From Sulfitobacter albidus (lineage in GTDB: Bacteria > Pseudomonadota > Alphaproteobacteria > Rhodobacterales > Rhodobacteraceae), in the NCBI RefSeq assembly GCF_018200035.1, contig NZ_CP073581.1, positions 2,042,501 to 2,106,500 of the forward strand: a DNA stretch of 64,000 nt, in the 5' to 3' direction. Under the pieces are notes generated by a model that saw nothing but the letters and a program-made list of their open reading frames with translations, was not told where the DNA came from and did no database searches. The position numbers and the translations under genes were made by a program. Shown piece after piece: positions 49,756 through 58,735 of the stretch; position 1 is the first letter of the stretch, and each line of letters opens with the position of its first letter.

Positions 49756-50403
49756 CTACTGCGGGGGCGCCAGGAGTTTCAACGCAGCACGGATGAGGGC
49801 GGGCGTGTCGGCCTCGGGCGCCGCGCCTGCGGCCTTGGCCACCGCCGATGCGGCATCCGACGGGCCATAGCCCAGATTGCCCAGCGCCGATAGCGCCTCC
49901 GCCTGCGCGCTGGCGGGCGCCGGGGCGCGCACGGGCGCCTCGATCACCTCGGCCTCCGCCGTGCCCATGGCCTGCGCGGGGCTGCCGCCCATCGCCATCA
50001 GTGACGGCGCCTTGTCCTTGAGATCGAGCACCACGCGCTGCGCGATCTTGGGGCCGACGCCCCTCGCCGCCTTGACCGCGTTCCAGTCGCCCAGCGCAAT
50101 CGCCCGGCTGACCCCGTCGGGGCCCAGCGTACCGAGGATCGCCAGCGATGCCTTTGCCCCAACCCCCTGCACCGAGGTCAGCAGCCGGTGCCATTCCTTC
50201 TCCACCAGCGTCGAAAAACCGAACAATTGCAGGTTCGTCTCCTGCACCAGCAAATCGGTATAAAGCGCCACCGCCTCGCCGACGCCTGGCAGCCGCGCCA
50301 GCGTCATCTCCGAGCAATAGACCAGATAGCCCACGCCGCGCACGTCGATCAGCACGTGATCGGTGCCGCGCATGTCGATAATGCCGGAGATCTTGCCGAT
50401 CAT
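49756..50403 (-). CDS. ruvA: Holliday junction DNA helicase subunit RuvA
   Basis: RuvA binds four-way junctions and recruits RuvB. The 215-residue protein starts [13 protein letters not shown] and has two helix-hairpin-helix motifs ([17 protein letters not shown] and [20 protein letters not shown]) and a C-terminal domain III. The ATG at 50401-50403 overlaps the ruvC stop by 4 bases. Confidence 0.97.
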   Translation of the reverse strand: MIGKISGIIDMRGTDHVLIDVRGVGYLVYCSEMTLARLPGVGEAVALYTDLLVQETNLQLFGFSTLVEKEWHRLLTSVQGVGAKASLAILGTLGPDGVSRAIALGDWNAVKAARGVGPKIAQRVVLDLKDKAPSLMAMGGSPAQAMGTAEAEVIEAPVRAPAPASAQAEALSALGNLGYGPSDAASAVAKAAGAAPEADTPALIRAALKLLAPPQ

Positions 50404-50909
50404 GCCGAGGCCCTCGCGACCGCCGCTGCCAGATTGGACGCGGCCCCGTGATGCGCGTGACAGATCGCCACCGCCAGCGCGTCCGCCGCATCCGGCCCCG
50501 CAATATCGACCCCCGGCAGCTGCATCCGCACCATATGGGCGATCTGCCCCTTGTCGGCGTGGCCCACGCCCACGACGGTTTTCTTGACCGCGTTGGGTGC
50601 GTATTCCCCGACACTCAGCCCCGCCTGCGCAGGCACCAACAGCGCGATGCCGCGCGCCTGACCCAGCTTCAGCGTGCCGGCCCCGTCCTTGTTCACGAAC
50701 GTATGCTCGACCGCTGCCGCATCGGGTCGGTAGGTCGCAAAAATGCGGGTGAGTTGGGCGTGCAGCGCCAGCAGACGCGCCGCCAGATCGTGCCCCCCCT
50801 CGGAATGGCAAATCCCGTTGGCCACATGGCTCAGCTTGCTGCCTGCCACGTCAATGACGCCCCAGCCCATATTCCGCAGGCCCGGATCAATTCCGATTAC
50901 CCTGATCAT
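50400..50909 (-). CDS. ruvC: crossover junction endodeoxyribonuclease RuvC
   Basis: RuvC resolves Holliday junctions. The 169-residue protein has the acidic catalytic residues in [15 protein letters not shown] (Asp), [11 protein letters not shown] (Glu) and the C-terminal [12 protein letters not shown] (Asp). The ATG at 50907-50909 gives the normal family start; a longer upstream frame is not conserved. It heads the ruvCAB-tol block. Confidence 0.97.
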   Translation of the reverse strand: MIRVIGIDPGLRNMGWGVIDVAGSKLSHVANGICHSEGGHDLAARLLALHAQLTRIFATYRPDAAAVEHTFVNKDGAGTLKLGQARGIALLVPAQAGLSVGEYAPNAVKKTVVGVGHADKGQIAHMVRMQLPGVDIAGPDAADALAVAICHAHHGAASNLAAAVARASA

Positions 50910-51236
50910 TTGCCCCACATCCGTCTTTTGTTGCTTTTGCGCAGCACTAGCACGAAACGCGAACATTACCTAATCCTTAATGCCGCGCCTGCCGAAATCG
51001 GTTCGATCGCGCCGCAATGCAGCATTCGCGACACTCCAACGCCCAGACACGACACCAATTGCGGCGAAAAAAGGGTGATCTGTCAATCGGTTAACCACCA
51101 TACCGACCCATGCAGAAAACGCATATCAGCCGTGCACAACCGTACATTGCGCGCCGTTCATACTCTGCCTATTTGGCGGTCATCCCGCTGAGACAATCAG
51201 CAGCGCAGTACTCTAACCCTTAGAAGGATGGCTCCC
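50910..51236. promoter_or_regulatory. 327-base divergent region between ruvC and the DUF1127 gene
   Basis: No gene is supported here. A candidate sigma-70 promoter for the DUF1127 gene is TTGCGC (51147-51152), 17 bases, TATTTG (51170-51175), which would leave a 5' leader of about 55 bases. The ruvC promoter should be near 50920-50980. No LexA-type palindrome was identified by eye. Confidence 0.35.
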
Positions 51237-51455
51237 ATGGCAGCTTTTGACACTACCCGCACCACCTACGGCACAGCGACATTCGTGAACCGTGCTTACG
51301 TTTTTCTGGCTGACCTCGTGGCAGACATCATCGCGTGGAACGATGCCCGCGTGACCCGCAACGCCCTGATGGATCTGACCGACCGCGAGCTGGCCGATAT
51401 CGGTCTGGAGCGTGGTGCCATCGACGACGTCGCCCGCAGCAACTTCATCCGCTGA
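51237..51455 (+). CDS. DUF1127 domain small protein
   Basis: This 72-residue protein ends with the YjiS/DUF1127-like pattern RVTRNALMDLTDRELADIGLERGAIDDVARSNF. Short DUF1127 proteins in alphaproteobacteria have been tied to RNA and stress physiology, but the role of this member is unknown. The ATG at 51237 is chosen because an AAGGAT site lies 10 bases upstream; an ATG at 51228 would sit on that site. A clear terminator follows. Confidence 0.87.
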   Translation: MAAFDTTRTTYGTATFVNRAYVFLADLVADIIAWNDARVTRNALMDLTDRELADIGLERGAIDDVARSNFIR

Positions 51456-51509
51456 GCGCGCGGCGGTGCCGGCGTGACCTCCCGCGCGCTGACGCCACCC
51501 TGACCAGCA

Positions 51510-51546
51510 AAAAGGCCGCCCCGATAGAAATCGGGCGCGGCCTTTT
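51510..51546. terminator. bidirectional terminator after the DUF1127 gene
   Basis: AAAAGGCCGCCCCGAT (51510-51525) pairs with ATCGGGCGCGGCCTTTT (51530-51546), a long stem with one bulge. It has T-runs on both strands and lies between the convergent DUF1127 gene and the small membrane protein gene. Confidence 0.88.
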
Positions 51547-51570
51547 CAATTGACGGGGTGCCAGTAGGCC

Positions 51571-51918
51571 TTAGCGGAACAGCGGCCCCATTTGATCGGC
51601 GAAGAATTGGGTGACCGGATCAACCGCCAGCACCCGGGCGCCCGCCACTTCGATCACGCTGCCGGCCTCAAGCTGGGCAAGACGATCGGCGTAGGCATCC
51701 GGCCCGTTGGCCGACAGCATGAACGCCTTGAACATGAAGAAGCTGAGCACCATCAGAAACGCGCCCTTGATCGGCAGACGCAGGCGCGCCTTGCGGGGCT
51801 TGGCCACGATCACACCATTGCGATCAACGCGCGTGGTGTAGCCGCGGCGCACCATTTTGGCGTGACGCTTGTCGACCGAGGAAAGGCGGGCGGAAAAATT
51901 CTCTTTGGTCTGAACCAT
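51571..51918 (-). CDS. small single-pass membrane protein of unknown function
   Basis: A 115-residue protein with a basic N-terminal half (SARLSSVDKRHAKMVRRGYT), one membrane helix (GAFLMVLSFFMFKAFMLSA) and a short C-terminal domain probably in the periplasm (AQLEAGSVIEVAGARVLAVD). The start at 51918 is chosen from an ATG after a weak purine stretch. I do not recognise a family. It is bounded by the terminator at one end and prmA at the other. Confidence 0.75.
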   Translation of the reverse strand: MVQTKENFSARLSSVDKRHAKMVRRGYTTRVDRNGVIVAKPRKARLRLPIKGAFLMVLSFFMFKAFMLSANGPDAYADRLAQLEAGSVIEVAGARVLAVDPVTQFFADQMGPLFR

Positions 51919-52023
51919 GGCAGTGGTCTTTCTCAACAGAAGCCCCCACCTCTGTTGAATCAAGTTTTAGACAACAAATGTGGCCGAAATGGGGCAAATG
52001 CGTCGATCCGAACGCATTTGCGG

Positions 52024-52902
52024 TCAGTCTGTGGTCTTTTTCCGAAGCGTTATCGTCGTCCAGTCACCAATGCTTTCACGGTGGTGCAGATTGATGCCGG
52101 ATCGTGCATAAACCTCGATCACCTCATCGGCCTGCGCGTTCAACACGCCAGAAAGAATCGCGTAGCCGCCGGGCATCAAAGCAGCGGCCATATCGGGTGC
52201 CAGCGCGATCAGCGGTCCCTTGAGGATGTTGGCGAACACCAGATCGAACGGCGCCGCAGCCGCCAGCGTGGGGTGATCGAAGCCTGCCGCCTCGACGCAG
52301 GTGATGCGATCCGCCAGCCCATTGGCGGCGGCATTGGCACGCGCCACATCCACCGCGACCTCGTCGATGTCCGACGCCAGCACGTCGCGCGGCCAGATCC
52401 GCGCGGCGGCCATCGCCAGCACGGCGGTGCCGCAGCCCACGTCGATGACGCGTCGTCCGGTGAACCCGGCCTCTGCCAGACGGTCCAGCGCGCGCAGACA
52501 TCCCAGCGTCGTGCCATGGTGCCCGGTGCCAAAGGCCATCGCCGCCTCGATCAACAGCGGCTCACAGCCCTCGGGCACGCGGTCAGCGTCGTGGCTGCCG
52601 TAGACGAAAAAGCGCCCGGCCTCGACCGGCGCCAGCTCGCGGCGCACGTGGGCGACCCAATCGGTCTCGGGCAGCTCGCTCACGATGAAGGGCTGCGCGC
52701 CGGTGGCGGCGGCCAGCAGGGCCAGCGCGGTATCGTCGGGGGCGGCTTCAAAATAGCCGCCGACCTCCCACAGGCCCGATTCGTCCTCCATCTCGAACAC
52801 GCCGACGCCGGTGGGCGCGGGGTCCAGCGCCTCCATCGCACGCTCAAGGCGGTAGGCGGCGTCGCGGTCCGGCAGGGTCGTCAGGGCGGTAAAGGTCGGC
52901 AT
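52024..52902 (-). CDS. prmA: 50S ribosomal protein L11 methyltransferase
   Basis: PrmA trimethylates several amines of ribosomal protein L11. The 292-residue protein has the SAM-binding motif VIDVGCGTAVLAMAAARIWP, preceded by AFGTGHHGTT, and the NILKGPL post-motif. It is translationally linked to the MATE gene upstream, which ends one base into its start. Confidence 0.95.
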   Translation of the reverse strand: MPTFTALTTLPDRDAAYRLERAMEALDPAPTGVGVFEMEDESGLWEVGGYFEAAPDDTALALLAAATGAQPFIVSELPETDWVAHVRRELAPVEAGRFFVYGSHDADRVPEGCEPLLIEAAMAFGTGHHGTTLGCLRALDRLAEAGFTGRRVIDVGCGTAVLAMAAARIWPRDVLASDIDEVAVDVARANAAANGLADRITCVEAAGFDHPTLAAAAPFDLVFANILKGPLIALAPDMAAALMPGGYAILSGVLNAQADEVIEVYARSGINLHHRESIGDWTTITLRKKTTD

Positions 52903-54293
52903 CAGCGGCTCCTGTGGCGGTCGGGGTTCGGGTAGGGCCGCGGCGCGGGCACGTCAAGAGCGCTTTCGGGCGCTTGCAGGCCGCGCACGTAGACCCAGCC
53001 CCACAGCGCCGAGAGCCCGCCGACCGCAATGCCCGCCGCCGCCTGACCATAGATCACCCCCGCCGCGCCAAAGCTGGCGGCAAAGAGCATCGCGGCAGGC
53101 AGGCTCAGCACGCCGTCCTTGATCCAGTTCACAAGGGTCGAGCGCCCAGGCTTGCCCAGATTGTTGAAGGCGGCGTTGGAGACAAAAAGTGCGCCGAAAA
53201 AGATGAACCCGCCCACGCCGATCACGGCAAAGGCGCGCAGCACCTCCGCCCCCTGCCCGGTCAGCCCGAATGCGGCGATGATGTAAGGAACGGCCAGCAC
53301 GAACAGGCCCCAGGCCACCAGCGTATAGAGCAGACAAAAGATCAGCGCGTCGCGGTAGGTAGAGCGCACGCGGTCCAGCTGCCCCGCGCCGTAGTTCTGG
53401 CCGAATATCCCGCCGATCGCGCCGCTGAGCGCAAAGATCCCGCCGAACACCACCACCGTCAGCCGCCCCACCACGGCCCAGGCAGCGACCGCATCATCGC
53501 CAAAGGGCGCCATCACGATGGTCAGCAGGTAGTTACCCACCGGCGTGCTCATCTGCGTGGCAATCGCCGGGATCGCCACGGCGACAAAGGGCGCCCCGAT
53601 GCGGCGCAGGGTCGCGAGACGCGGGCGGTCCACGAGGTTGAGCTGGCGGACCGCAAAATGTACCGCCATCGCCAGCAGCGAAAAACGAAAGAGCACAAGG
53701 CCGATGGCCGCGCCATCCAGCCCCCAGCCAAAGCCGACGATCATGATGGGATCAATCACCATCAGGATGCAGCCGCCGGTCAGCGTGATGTACATTGCCT
53801 TTGCGCCGTAGCCATCGGCGCGCAAGGTGCCCGACATGACCAGTGCCGCACTCATCGGGACAAGCGAGGGGATCGTGATCGCAAGATAGCGCGCGGCAAG
53901 GCGCGCGGTCTCCCCCTCCGCCCCTGCCATGCCGACGAGGTTGTGGCGGAACAGCACGATCAGCGCCGCGACGACCGCCAAGGTCGAGGCCGCGATCACC
54001 ACGGCGGCGCCCGCTTGCCTGCGCGCCCGCGCCCTGTCCCCCGCGCCGATGCTGCGCGACACGACCGCCGTGGCCGCGATCATCAGCCCAACGGCCACCG
54101 AGACCGAAAAGAACTGCACCGCATAGGCAAAGCCTACCGCCGCCACCAGCTGCGGCTCGCCCAGTTGCGACACCCACAGAAGGTTCGCCGCATCCACCAG
54201 AAATACAAAGGTAATCCCCAGCGCGCCCGTCGCGGTCATCCGCGTCACGTGGCCCAGGGTCGAGCCGGTCAGAAAACGCCCCTCCGCGCTCAT
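52902..54293 (-). CDS. MATE family efflux transporter
   Basis: A 463-residue inner-membrane protein of about twelve helices in two related halves, exporting drugs or metabolites with a cation gradient. The first half contains ANLLWVSQLGEPQLVAAVGFA and the middle has LMVIDPIMIVGFGWGLDGAA. The substrate is unknown. It overlaps the upstream MFS gene by 4 bases (ATGA), so both are on one transcript. Confidence 0.93.
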   Translation of the reverse strand: MSAEGRFLTGSTLGHVTRMTATGALGITFVFLVDAANLLWVSQLGEPQLVAAVGFAYAVQFFSVSVAVGLMIAATAVVSRSIGAGDRARARRQAGAAVVIAASTLAVVAALIVLFRHNLVGMAGAEGETARLAARYLAITIPSLVPMSAALVMSGTLRADGYGAKAMYITLTGGCILMVIDPIMIVGFGWGLDGAAIGLVLFRFSLLAMAVHFAVRQLNLVDRPRLATLRRIGAPFVAVAIPAIATQMSTPVGNYLLTIVMAPFGDDAVAAWAVVGRLTVVVFGGIFALSGAIGGIFGQNYGAGQLDRVRSTYRDALIFCLLYTLVAWGLFVLAVPYIIAAFGLTGQGAEVLRAFAVIGVGGFIFFGALFVSNAAFNNLGKPGRSTLVNWIKDGVLSLPAAMLFAASFGAAGVIYGQAAAGIAVGGLSALWGWVYVRGLQAPESALDVPAPRPYPNPDRHRSR

Positions 54294-55522
54294 TCAGCCG
54301 CCTGTGGGGCGCGCGCGGCAAAGATCGTCTCGGCCCCCGGAACGGGATGGCGCGGGATGAGCGTCGACAGGATGAGCGACACCCCCGCCATGCCCGCCGC
54401 CAACAGGAACACCGCCGCGGGCGATGCCAGCCACAACAGCCCCAGCAGCACCGGCAGAAAGACCGCCGCGATGTGGTTGATCGTGAAAGCAACGGCAGCC
54501 GTGGGCGCCATATCCCCCGGCGCACCGATCTTCTGAAAATATGTCTTGAGCGCGAGGGCGAGGCCAAAGAACATGTGATCGAGCACATAGAGCACGGCAG
54601 CTACCTGAAACCCCCAGTCAAAGAAATACACACCGCCGTAGGCAAGAAACACGCAAACCAGCCCGGTGTATTCAAACATCAGCGCGTTGCGCTCGCCAAA
54701 CCGGCCGACGATCTTGCCCAGCAGCGGGGCGATCACCATGTTGATCACCAGATTGATCAGATACAGCCCCGCGATCTCGTAGACCTGAAAACCGAATTTT
54801 TCGACCATCATGAAGCCCGCGAACACCATGAAGATCTGCCGCCGCGCGCCGGCCATGAACTGCAACGCGTAATAAAGCCAGTAACGGCGGCGCAGGACCA
54901 GACGCTTGATCTGCGGATGCGGCGATTCGTATTGCGGATAGGCCAGCAGCGCAAAGGCGGCGATGGCCACGGTGATGCCGCCGCCCACCATGAACACCAT
55001 GTTGTAGGTCAGGCCCAGCGGCTCCCACAGGATCATGATGACAAAATACACGCAGAAGGTCGCCGCCGATCCGGTCGCCATCAGCCAGCCCAGGATTTGC
55101 GGCGCGCGGTCCTTGGGCAGCCATTGCAGTTGCAGGGATTGATTGACCGTCTCGTAATAATGAAACCCGACCGAGCTGAGAAAGGTCAGGATCATGATCC
55201 CCGTCAGCTGCGGATACCACGCGGTGATCGCCGTGGCCGCGCCCAGCAGGATCAGCGAGGTCAGCCCCAGCACCTGCTCGCGGAACACGATGATGAGGAA
55301 AATCACCAGAAAGCTGAGGAAACCGGGGATTTCGCGGATGGTGTGCAGCAGGCCGATGTCCGCGCCATCAAAATCCGCAACCTCTTTTACGAAGTTATTG
55401 AGCAGCGCGTACCAGGTGAAAAACGCGATCGGCATCGCCAGCGCCATCAGGAACAAAAGCGTGATCGGGCGCCGCCACAGCGGCTGTTCGGAGGCTTGGT
55501 CGAGGCGCAGAAACTCTATCAT
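54290..55522 (-). CDS. MFS transporter
   Basis: A 410-residue membrane protein with about twelve helices and the major-facilitator arrangement: a first helix ITLLFLMALAMPIAFFTWYA and a charged central loop (YPQYESPHPQIKRLVLRRRY). It precedes the MATE gene, so the two transporters may be co-expressed. No substrate is evident. Confidence 0.9.
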   Translation of the reverse strand: MIEFLRLDQASEQPLWRRPITLLFLMALAMPIAFFTWYALLNNFVKEVADFDGADIGLLHTIREIPGFLSFLVIFLIIVFREQVLGLTSLILLGAATAITAWYPQLTGIMILTFLSSVGFHYYETVNQSLQLQWLPKDRAPQILGWLMATGSAATFCVYFVIMILWEPLGLTYNMVFMVGGGITVAIAAFALLAYPQYESPHPQIKRLVLRRRYWLYYALQFMAGARRQIFMVFAGFMMVEKFGFQVYEIAGLYLINLVINMVIAPLLGKIVGRFGERNALMFEYTGLVCVFLAYGGVYFFDWGFQVAAVLYVLDHMFFGLALALKTYFQKIGAPGDMAPTAAVAFTINHIAAVFLPVLLGLLWLASPAAVFLLAAGMAGVSLILSTLIPRHPVPGAETIFAARAPQAAE

Positions 55523-55639
55523 CTCTCAGCCTTACGCCCGGCCATTCCCAAAGGCGAGCGCAATTTTTGCACATCGGGCGTGCGCGGGATGGCGGGTGGG
55601 GCGACTTGCGCAGCCGCGCAAGAGCGTCATCCGTCAGCC

Positions 55640-57829
55640 TCAGTAAAAGCTTTGCGGATCGATATCCACGGCCAGCCGCAGATCGCCTTTCAGCCGGATC
55701 TGGCTGATCCACTGCGCCAGCGCACGTTGCAGCGGTGCGCCCTTGTCGGCCTTGACCAGCAGCCGCACGCGGTGGCGCCCGCGCACCCGCGCAATCGGGG
55801 CCGGGGCCGGGCCAAAAACCTGCGCGCCGATCTCGCGCAGCGCGCGGTCGTTGCGCGCCAGCTGGTTGCCCGCGTCAAACACCGCCCCCACCTCCGGCCC
55901 GCTCAGGATGATGCCGGCGAGCCTGCCGTAGGGCGGCATTCCCGCGCCGCGCCGCTCATCGGCCTCGGCTTTCCAGAACGCCTCTTCTTCGCCAGCGAGG
56001 ATCGCGCGGATCACCGGATGTTCGGGCTGGTAGGTCTGCAGCAAGGCCGTGCCCGGCGCCTCCGCCCGGCCCGCACGCCCCGCGACCTGGCGCATCAGCT
56101 GAAACGTGCGCTCCGCCGCGCGCAGATCCGATCCCGTCAGCCCCAGATCCGCGTCGATCACGCCCACCAGCGTAAGCTTGGGAAAGTTGTGCCCCTTGGC
56201 CACCAGCTGCGTGCCGATGATGATGTCCGCCGCCCCCTCGCCAATCGCCGAGATCTCGGCCTTGAGCGCGCGCGCACTGCCGTACATGTCCGAGCTGAGC
56301 GTGGCGATACGCGCCTCGGGCCAGATCGCCGCCGCCTCCTCGCCCAGCCGCTCCACGCCGGGGCCGACGGCGGCCAGCTTGTCCTCCGCCTCGCAGGAGG
56401 GGCAGGCGGTGGGCATCGGTTTGCTCTCGCCGCATTGATGGCAGATCAAGCGTTTGAGAAAGCGGTGTTCGACCATGCGCGCGTCGCAATCGTCGCACCC
56501 GATTTGATGCCCGCAGGCCCGGCAGAGCGTGATCGGCGCATAGCCGCGGCGGTTGATGAACAGCATCGCCTGCTCGCCACGCTCCAGCCGCGCGTCGACC
56601 TCGGCCTTGAGCCTGGGCGACACCCAGCGGTCGCTGCGCAGGGTTTCGGCGCGCATGTCGATCGTGCCCATCTTGGGCATCACCGCGGGGCCAAAGCGCG
56701 AGGTCAGCTCAAGCCGCGTATATTTCCCGGCTTCGGCGTTGGCCCAGCTTTCCAGCGACGGCGTAGCCGAGGCCAGCACCACATGCGCGCCGCAGATCGA
56801 GGCGCGCAGCACGGCCATGTCGCGCGCGTGATAGAGCACGCCGTCCTCCTGCTTATAGGACGTGTCGTGCTCCTCATCGACCACGATCAGGCCAAGGTTC
56901 TGATACGGCAGGAACAATGCGGAGCGCGCGCCGATCACCAACTGCGCCTGCCCTTGCCCCACCATGCGCCAGATCCGGCGCCGTTCCGTCATCGTCGCTC
57001 CCGAGTGCCACTCGGCGGGTTTGGCGCCAAATCGCGCCTCGACGCGGGTCAGGAATTGTTCTGTCAGGGCAATCTCGGGCAGCAGCACCAGCGCCTGACG
57101 CCCCGCGCGCAGCGCGCTTGCCACCGCCTCCAGATAGACCTCCGTCTTGCCCGATCCGGTGACGCCGCGCAGCAGCGTCGTGCCGTAGCTCTCAGATGTC
57201 ACTGCCTGCGCCAGATGCGCGGAGGCCGCCGCCTGATCCTCGGTCAGCGCCTTGCTGGGCAGGCTCGGATCGAGCCGGGCAAAGGGCAGATCGCGCGGGC
57301 TGTCCTCCTCGCGCACGACGCCTTGGGCCACCAGCCCCTTGACGACCGAGGACGTCACATCAGCCATCTCCGCCAGTTCCTTGAGCGTGAAGGACAGATC
57401 GCCGTATTCCGCCAGCGTGTCGATCACCGCCGTGCGCGCCTTGGTCACGCGATCGGGCGCTCCGTCGCCGCGCCGGTAGACCTTTCGCATCGAGGGCGGA
57501 TCGCCCAGCCCCGGCGCGCGCGTCGCCAGCCGCAGCATCGCGGGCAGCGGCGTGAGCGTATAGGCCGCCGCGCGCTCCAGAAACGCTTTCATCTCATCGC
57601 GCAGTGGCGCGGCGTCCAGCACCCGGATGACCGAGCGCACCTTGTTATAGTCGTAATCGCCCTGCCCGGCCCCCCAGACCACGCCCAGCACCTTGCGCGG
57701 CCCCAGCGGCACCTCGACAAAGGCGCCCAGATGACAGCCGCCCTCGGGCGCGCGGTAATCCAGCGCGCGGTCCAGCGGCTGCGTGGTCAGCACCGCGACA
57801 AGCGTCCCTTCGTCAAAGAAATCAGTCAT
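55640..57829 (-). CDS. priA: primosomal protein N' (replication restart helicase)
   Basis: PriA restarts stalled replication forks. The 729-residue protein has an N-terminal DNA-binding domain, Walker A LLRGVTGSGKTEVYL, the DEEH box in IVVDEEHDTSYKQ and zinc-binding cysteine pairs (CRACGHQIGCDDC and CHQCG, CPSC). It is divergent from the aldolase gene at 57955. Confidence 0.97.
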   Translation of the reverse strand: MTDFFDEGTLVAVLTTQPLDRALDYRAPEGGCHLGAFVEVPLGPRKVLGVVWGAGQGDYDYNKVRSVIRVLDAAPLRDEMKAFLERAAAYTLTPLPAMLRLATRAPGLGDPPSMRKVYRRGDGAPDRVTKARTAVIDTLAEYGDLSFTLKELAEMADVTSSVVKGLVAQGVVREEDSPRDLPFARLDPSLPSKALTEDQAAASAHLAQAVTSESYGTTLLRGVTGSGKTEVYLEAVASALRAGRQALVLLPEIALTEQFLTRVEARFGAKPAEWHSGATMTERRRIWRMVGQGQAQLVIGARSALFLPYQNLGLIVVDEEHDTSYKQEDGVLYHARDMAVLRASICGAHVVLASATPSLESWANAEAGKYTRLELTSRFGPAVMPKMGTIDMRAETLRSDRWVSPRLKAEVDARLERGEQAMLFINRRGYAPITLCRACGHQIGCDDCDARMVEHRFLKRLICHQCGESKPMPTACPSCEAEDKLAAVGPGVERLGEEAAAIWPEARIATLSSDMYGSARALKAEISAIGEGAADIIIGTQLVAKGHNFPKLTLVGVIDADLGLTGSDLRAAERTFQLMRQVAGRAGRAEAPGTALLQTYQPEHPVIRAILAGEEEAFWKAEADERRGAGMPPYGRLAGIILSGPEVGAVFDAGNQLARNDRALREIGAQVFGPAPAPIARVRGRHRVRLLVKADKGAPLQRALAQWISQIRLKGDLRLAVDIDPQSFY

Positions 57830-57954
57830 AGGCAGAGTGGGTCCACCAGCACAGGGGCATTCGGGTCAAGGGGGTTTCAGCATGGCAGATCATGCGCTAA
57901 AGCAAAGGCAGATATAACCGTTGGCGCCCCCATTCCAACCACGAAGGACCGGAC

Positions 57955-58608
57955 ATGAAATTTTTTGTAGACACCGCAGACGTCGACGCCATCCGTGAGC
58001 TGAACGATCTGGGCATGGTCGACGGGGTCACCACAAACCCCTCGCTGATCCTGAAATCCGGCCGCGATATCCTCGAAGTCACCAAGGAGATCTGCGATAT
58101 CGTCTCCGGCCCCGTCTCGGCCGAGGTGGTCGCGCTTGAGGCCGACGCGATGATCGCCGAAGGGCGCAAGCTGGCCGAGATCGCCGACAACATCGCGATC
58201 AAGCTGCCGCTGACCTGGGACGGGCTCAAGGCCTGCAAGGTGCTCTCGGGCGAGGGCCGCATGGTCAATGTCACGCTGTGTTTTTCGGCCAATCAGGCGC
58301 TGCTGGCGGCCAAGGCGGGGGCGTCGTTCATCTCGCCCTTTATCGGGCGGCTCGACGATATCAACCTCGACGGCATGGATCTGATCGAGGATATCCGCAC
58401 GATCTACGACAACTACGGGTTCAAGACCGAAATCCTCGCCGCCTCGATCCGCACCGTGGGTCATGTGCAGGATTGCGCGCGCATTGGCGCCGATGTGATG
58501 ACGGCCCCGCCGGAGGTGATCCGCAAACTGGCCTCGCATCCGCTTACAGACAAGGGGCTTGAGCAATTCATGGCGGATTGGGCCAAGACCGGTCAGAAAA
58601 TCCTCTGA
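57955..58608 (+). CDS. fsa: fructose-6-phosphate aldolase / transaldolase
   Basis: Enzymes of this small-transaldolase type use a Schiff-base lysine to cleave or transfer dihydroxyacetone units. The 217-residue protein has [15 protein letters not shown] near the start and the active-site lysine (K83) in [15 protein letters not shown]. The length and the [12 protein letters not shown] motif match the small FSA/TalC class; which of the two activities dominates cannot be decided here. Confidence 0.92.
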   Translation: MKFFVDTADVDAIRELNDLGMVDGVTTNPSLILKSGRDILEVTKEICDIVSGPVSAEVVALEADAMIAEGRKLAEIADNIAIKLPLTWDGLKACKVLSGEGRMVNVTLCFSANQALLAAKAGASFISPFIGRLDDINLDGMDLIEDIRTIYDNYGFKTEILAASIRTVGHVQDCARIGADVMTAPPEVIRKLASHPLTDKGLEQFMADWAKTGQKIL

Positions 58609-58632
58609 TACCCGCCTGAAACTGTGACCGCT

Positions 58633-58663
58633 ACCGGCTCCGATCTGGAGCCGGTTTTCTTTT
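58633..58663 (+). terminator. rho-independent terminator after fsa
   Basis: ACCGGCTCC (58633-58641) and GGAGCCGGT (58647-58655) form a perfect 9-base stem with a 5-base loop, followed by TTTTCTTTT. It closes the aldolase gene 25 bases after its stop. Confidence 0.9.
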
Positions 58664-58735
58664 GCTGCAGGGCGTTAGCGGCTTCTTCACCTTCACCGAT
58701 CTATCCTTGCGCAACATGCAGGACGGGAGAAGCGT

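Noticed and set aside
54347..57958. A 1203-codon open frame on plus across priA and the MFS gene
   Set aside because: It is a shadow frame of GC-rich genes on the other strand: rich in Arg, His and Gln, with no family motif, while priA and MFS motifs are clear on minus.
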